Assembly (NCBI GenBank): GCA_043819385.1
Contig: JBDREW010000044.1
Location: forward strand, 1 to 13,798
Length of the DNA stretch: 13,798 nucleotides
Source: JBDREW01 sp043819385
GTDB lineage: Bacteria > Patescibacteriota > Minisyncoccia > Minisyncoccales > GWA2-38-27
Direction: 5' to 3'
The notes under the pieces are model-generated. The model did not search any database and was not told the DNA's origin. It saw nothing but the letters and a program-made list of their open reading frames with translations. The position numbers and the translations under genes were made by a program. This document shows positions 5,842-12,070 of this stretch, one piece after another. Numbering within the stretch: position 1 is the stretch's first letter; every line of letters starts with the position of its first letter.

Positions 5842-7137
5842 ATGAAAACACAAATTAAAAAAATACCAGAATCAAAAATTGAATTAGAGATTGAAATTCC
5901 AGCAGATGAATTCAACAAATTTTTTGAGCAAGCAACAAAAAATATTATTAAAGATATAGAAGTTCAGGGATTTAGAAAAGGAAAAGCTCCAAAAGAAATT
6001 GTTGAACAAAAAGCAGGTAAAGGAAATATTTTAGCTGATGCTGCTGATTTAGCAGTTAAGGAAATTTATCCAAAAGTTCTTTCAGAAAATAAAATAGAGC
6101 CAATTTCTCAGCCAGAAATTGAAGTATTAAAATTAGCTGAAAATAATCCTTTTATTTTTAGAGCAAAAACATCTATTTTGCCAGAAATAGAATTAGGAGA
6201 TTATAAGAAGATAGCTGAGCAGATTGAAAGAAAGCAGGTCTCAGTTACAGATGAGGAAATAAAAAATGCTTTAATATGGCTTCAAAAATCACGCGCAAAA
6301 TTTGTTATAAAAAATACTCCTGCTGAAAAAGGAGATTTTGTAGAGATTGAATATTGGTCTCCTCAAATTAAAGAACTTTCTAAAGAAAAGCCAAGAAAAG
6401 ATTCTTTTATTATTGGAGAGGCACATTTTATTCCTGGTTTTGAAGAACATTTGATTGGGATGAAAACAGAAGATAAAGAAAAAGAATTTTCTTTAGATTT
6501 TCCTGCGGATTATCCTGAAAAAGAATTAGCAGGAACAAAAGCTGATTTTAATGTAAAAGTAATATTAATTCAAAAAGTAGAGCTTCCTGAAATAAATGAT
6601 GAGTTTGTTAAAACATTAGGTCAGTTTGAAAATTTGGAAGGATTAAAAAAGAATATAAAAGAAGGGATAATGGGAGAAAAAGAAAAGGCTGAAACACATA
6701 GAGTAAGAGATGAAATTTTATCAAAAATAAGTGAAGCATCAAATTTTGAGACACCAAAGGTTTTAATTGAACGAGAACAATTGGGTATGATGGATAATTT
6801 AAAAAGAGAAGTTTCAGAAAAATTAAATATACCTTTAAAAGATTATTTAGAAAAAATTAAAAAAACAGAAGAAGAAATTTATAAATCTTTTGAGCAAGAG
6901 GCAATAAAGAAAATAAGAAATTTCTTAATTGCTAGAGAAATTGGAGAAAAAGAAAATGTTCAAGTTTCAGATGATGAAGTTAGAGAAGAAATGAACACTA
7001 TTTTAAAACAACATCCAACTACTGAAAAAGATTCAGAAAAGATTGATATGGAAAGATTAAAAGATTATAGTAGAGAAGTATTACGAAGTGAAAAGATATT
7101 TGCGATTTTAGAGAACTTGTCAAAGAAATCTAAATAA
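5842..7137 (+). CDS. tig: Trigger factor, ribosome-associated chaperone
   Basis: Trigger factor docks at the ribosomal exit tunnel and shields emerging polypeptides. The 431 residues have the usual length and order. The N-terminal ribosome-binding domain carries the signature GFRKGKAP at 43-50, which contacts ribosomal protein L23. A peptidyl-prolyl isomerase (FKBP-like) domain at about 150-245 includes KGDFVEIEYW, PGFEEHLIGMK and a FPADYPEKELAG segment. A helical C-terminal domain follows to the end (about 255-431) and forms the substrate cradle. The gene precedes clpP, the common tig-clpP order in bacteria, but clpX does not follow here. Its -10 box almost touches the start codon, so it is probably translated from a leaderless or very short leader. 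Confidence 0.96.
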   Translation: MKTQIKKIPESKIELEIEIPADEFNKFFEQATKNIIKDIEVQGFRKGKAPKEIVEQKAGKGNILADAADLAVKEIYPKVLSENKIEPISQPEIEVLKLAENNPFIFRAKTSILPEIELGDYKKIAEQIERKQVSVTDEEIKNALIWLQKSRAKFVIKNTPAEKGDFVEIEYWSPQIKELSKEKPRKDSFIIGEAHFIPGFEEHLIGMKTEDKEKEFSLDFPADYPEKELAGTKADFNVKVILIQKVELPEINDEFVKTLGQFENLEGLKKNIKEGIMGEKEKAETHRVRDEILSKISEASNFETPKVLIEREQLGMMDNLKREVSEKLNIPLKDYLEKIKKTEEEIYKSFEQEAIKKIRNFLIAREIGEKENVQVSDDEVREEMNTILKQHPTTEKDSEKIDMERLKDYSREVLRSEKIFAILENLSKKSK

Positions 7138-7156
7138 AAAATATAAATTTTATTTA

Positions 7157-7240
7157 AATTTTCAATAAAAAATCAATAATTAATGATTGAAAATTGTTTC
7201 ATTGAAATTTGATTGAAAATTGTAAATTGTAAATTGAAAA
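7157..7240 (+). repeat. AT-rich inverted and degenerate tandem repeats before clpP
   Basis: AATTTTCAAT (7157-7166) is the exact reverse complement of ATTGAAAATT (7186-7195). The sequence from 7184 to 7240 then repeats ATTGAAA- and AATTGTAAATTG-like units up to the clpP start. This low-complexity stretch creates a spurious open extension upstream of the true clpP ATG. A weak hairpin role after tig is possible but unproven. Confidence 0.5.
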
Positions 7241-7242
7241 CT

Positions 7243-7827
7243 ATGAACCTTATTCCAACTGTTTTAGAAAAAACTAAAAATGGAGAAAGGGCCTATGATA
7301 TTTATTCACGCCTTTTAAAAGAAAGAATTATTTTTTTGTCAGGTCCAGTTACTGATAACTTGGCTAATTCAGTTATTGCTCAGATGCTTTTTTTAGCAAG
7401 TCAGGATCCTAAAAAAGATATTCAATTATATATTAATACTCCAGGTGGTTCTGTAACTGCTGGTTTAGCAATATATGATACAATGCAATATGTAAAATGT
7501 CCTGTAGCAACTATTTGTTTTGGATTGGCTGGTTCAATGGGAGCTGTTTTATTAACTGCTGGTGAAAAAGGAAAACGTTTTGCTTTACCTAATGCTGAAA
7601 TTCTGCTTCATCAGGTTGCTGGGGGAGCGCAAGGACAGGCAAGTGAGATAGAGATTACTGCCAAACAAATTATTAAAATTAAAAATAAATTAAATCAGAT
7701 TTTATCTAATCATACTGGAAAGCCGTTAGAGCAAGTAGAGTCAGATACAGATAGGGACTTCTATTTATCAGCAGAGGAGGGTAAAAAATATGGAATAATA
7801 GATGAGGTTATAAGAGTTAAAAAGTAA
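7243..7827 (+). CDS. clpP: ATP-dependent Clp protease proteolytic subunit
   Basis: ClpP forms the tetradecameric serine-protease chamber fed by ClpX or ClpC-type unfoldases. From the ATG at 7243 the protein is 194 residues and opens MNLIPTVLEKTKNGERAYDI, exactly where the family starts. The longer frame from a TTG at 7213 adds only translated repeat DNA and is rejected. The catalytic triad is intact: S98 in GLAGSMGA, H123 in LLHQVAGGAQGQ and D172 in DTDRDFYLSA, with the oxyanion-side motif TPGGSV present. The nucleophile motif GLAGSMGA departs from the usual GQAASMGA at two neutral positions. It lies 105 bases after tig. A strong terminator follows at 7842-7873, and no clpX or other unfoldase gene is in the window. 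Confidence 0.97.
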   Translation: MNLIPTVLEKTKNGERAYDIYSRLLKERIIFLSGPVTDNLANSVIAQMLFLASQDPKKDIQLYINTPGGSVTAGLAIYDTMQYVKCPVATICFGLAGSMGAVLLTAGEKGKRFALPNAEILLHQVAGGAQGQASEIEITAKQIIKIKNKLNQILSNHTGKPLEQVESDTDRDFYLSAEEGKKYGIIDEVIRVKK

Positions 7828-7841
7828 AAATATAAAAATAT

Positions 7842-7873
7842 AAAAAAGACCCAGTTTGAACTGGGTCTTTTTT
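7842..7873 (+). terminator. Strong intrinsic terminator after clpP
   Basis: A perfect 14-bp stem (AAAAAAGACCCAGT with ACTGGGTCTTTTTT) encloses the loop TTGA. Flanking A- and T-runs make it potentially bidirectional. It separates the house-keeping tig-clpP block from the restriction-modification cassette. Confidence 0.93.
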
Positions 7874-7988
7874 AGTAAATATTTATTTTATTGAAATTAG
7901 TATAAAAGGGGTTGATTTGTCCCCAGTTTTGTCGTTGTGAGTGTTATTTAATTTTGTTAAAATTGAATAAGAATAAGAAAAAAAGATT

Positions 7989-8855
7989 ATGTATAAATTA
8001 AAAGATCAATTTTATACTAAACCAAAAGTAGCTGAATATTGTTACAAAAAGTTTAAAAAAATATCACAAGATATTAATGTTAATTTAGATAATTATATTT
8101 TTATTGAACCATCTGCAGGTTGTGGTTGTTTTTATCAGCTTTTACCAAAAAAACGTAGGATAGGAATTGATATTGATCCAAAAAAACTTTTAAATGTTGA
8201 AAATAAAGGAATAATTAAATCAAATTATCTTATTTGGTATCCTAAAAATAAAAAGAAAAAATATATTGTGATAGGAAATCCTCCATTTGGGTATCGTTCG
8301 AAGCAAGCTATTAATTTTTTTAATCATTCAGCAGAAATAGCTGATATTATTGCCTTTATTGTTCCAAATCAATTTCAAAAATATTCAGTACATTCAAAGC
8401 TTGTTAATAATTTTAACCTTGTAAAAGAATATAAACTAAAAGAAAATTCTTTTTATACACCAGATAAAAAAGATTTTAATGTCCGTTGTGTTTTTCAAAT
8501 TTGGACAGCAAATAATATAACAAATAAAAATATACGTATATTGACACCACCTCCCATTAAACACCCTGATTTTAAAATGTATCAATATAATAATACGCCA
8601 CAAGCGTTAAAGGTGTTTAATGAAAATTGGGATTTTGCTGTTCCGAGACAAGGATATGAAAATTATACAAGACGAGAAACTATAAAAGATAAATGTGAAA
8701 AAAATAAACAATGGATATTATTTAAAGCTAAATCAAATGAAATTTTAAACAGATTATTAAATATAGATTTTGCTAAAATATCTAAAAAAAATACTGTTGT
8801 TTATGGTTTTGGAAAAGCAGATGTAATAATGGAATACAGAAAAATTTATGATTAA
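7989..8855 (+). CDS. Adenine-specific DNA methyltransferase (type II R-M)
   Basis: A 288-residue SAM-dependent methyltransferase. The N-terminal DQFYTKP (6-12) looks like motif X. FIEPSAGCGCF (38-48) is motif I, the SAM-binding loop. GIDIDP (59-64) is motif II. IGNPPFGY (95-102) is the catalytic motif IV, of the N/D/S-P-P-Y/F type used for exocyclic amino groups. The order X-I-IV with the variable part at the C-terminal side suggests a gamma-class N6-adenine enzyme. The target site cannot be read from sequence. Its last 8 bases overlap the start of the next gene, which encodes a PD-(D/E)XK nuclease, so the two are translationally coupled as a restriction-modification pair. It is preceded by a 115-base gap after the clpP terminator containing only a weak TATAAA (7901-7906). 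Confidence 0.88.
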   Translation: MYKLKDQFYTKPKVAEYCYKKFKKISQDINVNLDNYIFIEPSAGCGCFYQLLPKKRRIGIDIDPKKLLNVENKGIIKSNYLIWYPKNKKKKYIVIGNPPFGYRSKQAINFFNHSAEIADIIAFIVPNQFQKYSVHSKLVNNFNLVKEYKLKENSFYTPDKKDFNVRCVFQIWTANNITNKNIRILTPPPIKHPDFKMYQYNNTPQALKVFNENWDFAVPRQGYENYTRRETIKDKCEKNKQWILFKAKSNEILNRLLNIDFAKISKKNTVVYGFGKADVIMEYRKIYD

Positions 8856-9528
8856 AAAATTATTTTTATCACTACAAAACGAAAAAGAACGTTATCTTAA
8901 TGCTAAAGAAGGAAAAGAATTTGAAGAAAGAATTATGCAATATCTTAAAATGGAATTAGGTTTTTCTCGTATTCTTAGAAAAGATATTTCTTCTAATCAA
9001 TGGATTTTAATTAAAAAACATATAGTAAATGATAAATTAAACAATACTTTTTTAGATGTTCCATTGAAAGAGCTTAAAGAAACTTTTATATACCAACCAT
9101 ATGGTTCACAAGAATTTCCTGACTTTATAATTTTTACTGAACAAAAAATTATTCCATTAGAAATTAAATTCTCTCAAAAACAAGCACATCCTATTTGGAA
9201 TAGTAACGTTCCAAAAGCAAATGCTTTTTATGTTTTCGGTTCTTATGGTATGAAAGATTTGACTTTTTTCTGTGGAAATGATGTTCTTACTACAAGACAC
9301 AGAAAATCACTTTACGGATTTTTTATTGATATTAAAAAATTTCAAAATAAAATCAGAAAAAATATGCCAAAACTTGATGAAACGAATCGTGGATTTACTC
9401 CTTATATAAGAGCAGCATTTGATCAAAGAAAACACAAGATAGACGTTGAAACTAATTTTTTTGCTCATGTTGATAGAATGAAAGTAGAAAAATTAGCTAT
9501 TAAAAAATCAGCTAAACTTTCTATATAA
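8848..9528 (+). CDS. PD-(D/E)XK restriction endonuclease, partner of the methyltransferase
   Basis: A 226-residue protein, the size of a small type II restriction enzyme. It shows one clear nuclease core: a P-D at 91-92 (GSQEFPDFIIF) and E105-x-K107 (IPLEIKFS), spaced as in the PD-(D/E)XK fold, where these residues bind Mg2+ and cut DNA. A conserved-looking segment PIWNSNVPKANAFYVFGSYG (115-134) follows, then LTFFCGNDVLT. An N-terminal helical stretch contains KEGKEFEERI. I do not know the specific family or recognition site. Its ATG lies inside the methyltransferase gene with an 8-base overlap, an arrangement that makes nuclease synthesis depend on methylase translation. The assignment as restriction enzyme rests on the core motif plus this context. 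Confidence 0.8.
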   Translation: MIKKLFLSLQNEKERYLNAKEGKEFEERIMQYLKMELGFSRILRKDISSNQWILIKKHIVNDKLNNTFLDVPLKELKETFIYQPYGSQEFPDFIIFTEQKIIPLEIKFSQKQAHPIWNSNVPKANAFYVFGSYGMKDLTFFCGNDVLTTRHRKSLYGFFIDIKKFQNKIRKNMPKLDETNRGFTPYIRAAFDQRKHKIDVETNFFAHVDRMKVEKLAIKKSAKLSI

Positions 9529-9545
9529 AATTAAAAAATGTAAAA

Positions 9546-10103
9546 ATGGGGTTAGGAATGTTTGGAATTAAATTTCCAGATAAAATTTCTATTACAGAAG
9601 AAGATGAATTATACGCACAAAAAAAAGTTCCAGATTTTCTTGCTTTATGGGATAAAGATAAAGAAATGAGAACAGGCGTTTTCAAAATTTATAAGTATAA
9701 ACTTCCTAAAATTCTTAAGTGCTATATTGTTACTACTAAAACATCTGCAATAAATCTTGAGAGAAAATATATTTATCTTTCAATGAGTGCTTCAGCTGAG
9801 AAGATTCCAATGATTATAATACATGAATTTTCTCATATAGCTCTTTTGGCAAAATGGGGTAGTTTTTGTAAAAAGCTTGGATATACAGACAATGGAATAC
9901 AAGAACTCAAAGAAGTTCTTACTGCAATAAACAATATTGAATTTGAAGATATTAACGATAAAGGATATTCTATCCATGAAAAAATAAGAAAAATCGTGAA
10001 AGAGATGTGGTTAAAAAAATATAGTTTAGAAGAAATAATAAGTGACTCTAAAATAATAAACCTTGTAAATTCTTTGGATACAATTCAGAAGAAAAAAAAG
10101 TAG
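9546..10103 (+). CDS. HExxH zinc metallopeptidase-like protein in the R-M cassette
   Basis: A 185-residue soluble protein, from no family I can name. It has a clear metallopeptidase helix, MIIIHEFSHIALL, with H93-E94-x-x-H97. A candidate third zinc ligand is E120 or E123 in IQELKEVLTAINN, which would make it a small gluzincin like ImmA/IrrE or SprT-type proteins. There is no helix-turn-helix and no signal peptide. It lies 17 bases after the nuclease stop and before the shared terminator at 10161-10197, so it is very likely in the same operon. Two starts are possible: the ATG at 9546, or the ATG at 9558, which is preceded by GGGGTTAGGA. Its role is unknown. Conditional cleavage of a restriction protein or regulator is speculation. 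Confidence 0.72.
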   Translation: MGLGMFGIKFPDKISITEEDELYAQKKVPDFLALWDKDKEMRTGVFKIYKYKLPKILKCYIVTTKTSAINLERKYIYLSMSASAEKIPMIIIHEFSHIALLAKWGSFCKKLGYTDNGIQELKEVLTAINNIEFEDINDKGYSIHEKIRKIVKEMWLKKYSLEEIISDSKIINLVNSLDTIQKKKK

Positions 10104-10160
10104 GCTTTTCATTTTTAATAGTGGAGAGTAAAAGTGGTCAATTATCTTTTTAAAAGATTG

Positions 10161-10197
10161 AAAATTAAAATAGAGGCAATGCCTCTATTTTAATTTT
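10161..10197 (+). terminator. Terminator closing the R-M cassette
   Basis: A perfect 17-bp stem (10161-10177 with 10181-10197) has a three-base AAT loop. The GC-rich top GAGGC/GCCTC sits on an AT-rich base whose right arm (TATTTTAATTTT) supplies a U-rich tail. It ends transcription 58 bases after the metallopeptidase gene. The rest of 10104-10334 holds a GAGAGGGAGG fragment of the dispersed repeat (10210-10220) and the helicase promoter, with no gene. Confidence 0.88.
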
Positions 10198-10252
10198 AGG
10201 AGAAGTTATAGAGAGGGAGGATAAAATTGAATTTATTTTTTGTTTGAGACTA

Positions 10253-10261
10253 TGGTATACT
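10253..10261 (+). promoter_or_regulatory. Extended -10 promoter for the helicase
   Basis: TGGTATACT (10253-10261) is an extended -10 element, TGn followed by TATACT (5 of 6 matches to TATAAT). No strong -35 box is visible, as is common for extended -10 promoters. The predicted start near 10268 gives a leader of about 67 bases with a G-rich stretch (GGGGACGGGGG at 10275-10285). Confidence 0.5.
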
Positions 10262-10334
10262 TTAATATAAAAAAGGGGACGGGGGTGTTTCACTTTTAGT
10301 TTAGATTTTAGGTATTATATGAAAAAATAAAAAT

Positions 10335-11675
10335 ATGACACAAGGAAGTGCATTAGATGTATTAAAAATGGGTTATAGTGTGTTTTTAACTGGTCCTGCT
10401 GGGAGCGGTAAAACTTTTTTATTGAATAAATATATAAAGTATTTAAAAAAGAATAAAGTTGGGGTCGGAATTACTGCTTCTACCGGGATTGCGGCTACTC
10501 ATATTAATGGTAGAACAATTCATTCGTGGGCTGGTATTGGTATAAATCGTGAGTTAACAGAAAAGGATATTGCAAGAATATCAAGACAAAAAATATTAAG
10601 ACAAAGAATTTCAAATACTAAAGTTCTTGTTATAGATGAGATTTCAATGCTTCACGATTATCAGCTGGATATGGTAGATGAGATATGTAGAAAAGTTAAA
10701 AAAAATTCATTAGCGTTTGGTGGCATTCAGGTAATTTTGTGTGGAGACTTTTTTCAATTACCACCAGTACCTGAGAAAGGTAAAAAATCTTATTTTGTTA
10801 ATAATTCTAAAGTATGTATAGAGGAGAATATAAGGGCGTGTTATTTAGATAAATATCAATATAGACAAAAAGATGAAAATTTTATAAAACTTTTAAGTCA
10901 AATTAGGAAAAATAATGTAGATGATAATTTAAAAGATATGCTTCTTGAAAGAATGCATAAGCCAATAAAAGATTTTTCAGATCCACTTAAATTTTACGCT
11001 ATTAATTATAAAGTTGATGCAATTAATAATTTTAAATTAACACAAGTAGATGGAGAGGAAAAAATATATGATATGGTATCAAATGGTCCCGAGGGATTAG
11101 TAAAAAGTTTAAAAAAATGGTGCTTAGCTCCAGAAAAATTAATTTTGAAAAATGGAGCTATTGTAATGTTTCTTAAAAATAATTTTAATGCAGGATATAT
11201 AAATGGTACTACTGGAAAAGTCATTGGATTTACCGAAAATAATTATCCGATAGTAAAAGTAATTTCTGGCAGAGAAATTATAGCTGTTCCTGACAGTTGG
11301 GTTATTGAACAAGAGGATGGCGATGTTTTAGCTTCAATAAATCAAATACCTCTTAAATTAGCTTGGGCTATTACAGTTCATAAAAGTCAGGGCATGACTT
11401 TGGACGCAGCTGAAATAGATTTAAGTAGATCTTTTGAATATGGTATGGGTTATGTGGCCCTTTCAAGAGTAAGGTCTTTGGACGGTATAAAATTAATGGG
11501 ATTAAATGATTTAGCATTGATGGTAAGTGAAGATGCTATAAAATTAGATAAAGAGTTACGGGAAAATTCAAAAAAAACAGAAAAAGAATTAAAAAATAAA
11601 AAAAATGAGATAGCTCCGTCTGCAACGCTTAGCGTAGCGATGCGGGCAGGTACTTTTTTTACTAATTTTAAATAA
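10335..11675 (+). CDS. PIF1/RecD2-like superfamily 1B DNA helicase
   Basis: A 446-residue ATP-dependent 5'-to-3' helicase of the PIF1-like group, which unwinds DNA at forks, R-loops or G-quadruplexes. Motifs in order: Walker A GPAGSGKT (20-27), motif Ia TASTGIAATHINGRTIHSW (48-66), Walker B VIDEISML (99-106), motif III GDFFQLPPV (137-145), a motif IV-like YRQKDENFIKLLSQIR (176-191), motif V/Va ITVHKSQGMTLD (346-357) and motif VI GYVALSRVRS (372-381). No extra C-terminal domain follows. The end is a charged tail (about 402-426), then a GC-rich palindromic repeat read as residues 428-439, then seven residues. The true tail may have been altered by that insertion. It has its own promoter and terminator and is probably not part of the R-M operon. 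Confidence 0.93.
   Translation: MTQGSALDVLKMGYSVFLTGPAGSGKTFLLNKYIKYLKKNKVGVGITASTGIAATHINGRTIHSWAGIGINRELTEKDIARISRQKILRQRISNTKVLVIDEISMLHDYQLDMVDEICRKVKKNSLAFGGIQVILCGDFFQLPPVPEKGKKSYFVNNSKVCIEENIRACYLDKYQYRQKDENFIKLLSQIRKNNVDDNLKDMLLERMHKPIKDFSDPLKFYAINYKVDAINNFKLTQVDGEEKIYDMVSNGPEGLVKSLKKWCLAPEKLILKNGAIVMFLKNNFNAGYINGTTGKVIGFTENNYPIVKVISGREIIAVPDSWVIEQEDGDVLASINQIPLKLAWAITVHKSQGMTLDAAEIDLSRSFEYGMGYVALSRVRSLDGIKLMGLNDLALMVSEDAIKLDKELRENSKKTEKELKNKKNEIAPSATLSVAMRAGTFFTNFK
11615..11650 (+). repeat. 36-bp palindromic element inside the helicase gene
   Basis: This is the second copy of the nusA element. The core stem is identical, GCAACGCT (11622-11629) with AGCGATGC (11636-11643), around the loop TAGCGT. 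The outer seven positions differ in sequence but still mostly pair (three G-T wobbles, one C-A mismatch). It begins at a different codon phase and is read as PSATLSVAMRAG, not the nusA peptide. Confidence 0.8.
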
Positions 11676-11709
11676 TAAATGACAGAATTAATTTCTGTCA
11701 TTTATTATT
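11671..11709 (+). terminator. Terminator overlapping the helicase stop codon
   Basis: A perfect 17-bp stem (11671-11687 with 11693-11709) has the loop TTAAT. Its core is TGACAGAA/TTCTGTCA and its base is AATAATAAA/TTTATTATT. The helicase TAA (11673-11675) lies in the left arm. The right arm is T-rich but has no pure T-run. Confidence 0.8.
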
Positions 11710-11728
11710 TGGGGAAAGCTAAAATAAA

Positions 11729-11861
11729 ACCCGACCTTCAAGGAGAGGGAAAAGTTTTGGGGAAATTGGGTCTCGGGGGAGGAGAGGGAGAGTTGGAAGA
11801 GGTTAGACCTCTCTTCAAGAGAGAGGAGAAGTTTTTGTAGAGGTCAGACTTTGGGAGAAGA
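11729..11861 (+). repeat. Dispersed GAGACC...GGTCTC repeat, two degenerate copies
   Basis: The first copy (11729-11780) has a partial left arm ACCCGACCTT and the right part TTGGGTCTCGGGGGA. The second (11802-11849) pairs 11802-11812 with 11839-11849 over 11 positions, with one mismatch and one wobble. It also holds an inner CTCTC/GAGAG hairpin around TTCAA. GAGAGGGAGAG-type sequence joins them. They fill the gap between the helicase terminator and the rny promoter; there is no gene in 11676-12070. Confidence 0.6.
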
Positions 11862-11867
11862 GAGATT

Positions 11868-11896
11868 TTGACATTTTGAGAAAAGTTTGGTAAACT
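11868..11896 (+). promoter_or_regulatory. Promoter for rny
   Basis: A perfect TTGACA (11868-11873), 17 bases, then TAAACT (11891-11896, 4 of 6). The predicted start near 11903 gives a leader of about 170 bases. A weaker second candidate is TTGAAA (11937-11942), 17 bases, TATCTT (11960-11965). The leader is plain AT-rich sequence with no structure I can name. Confidence 0.5.
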
Positions 11897-12070
11897 AATT
11901 TTAGTAAATTAATTAGTAAATAATTATCACATTAAATTGAAATTTTGGTAAAATATTATTATCTTTTGTAAATTGTTTATATTCAATACATAATAATACA
12001 TATATAGTTATATTAAATTAACAATTGATAATAGAATAAATAATGAATAGCCAAGTTTTAAAATTAAAAT

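Noticed and set aside
7213..7242. Longer clpP start at TTG 7213
   Set aside because: The extra ten residues are translated AT-rich repeat. The ATG at 7243 gives the exact canonical ClpP N-terminus and catalytic residue numbering.
7900..7988. Operator or C-box controlling the restriction-modification genes
   Set aside because: Only a weak TATAAA and a 4-bp GGGG/CCCC pairing are visible. There is no controller gene and no symmetric operator I can support.
12043..12070. ATG at 12043 opening a small frame that overlaps the rny start
   Set aside because: The frame runs out of phase into rny, has no ribosome-binding site and no recognisable product. RNase Y starts naturally at 12071 with its membrane helix.
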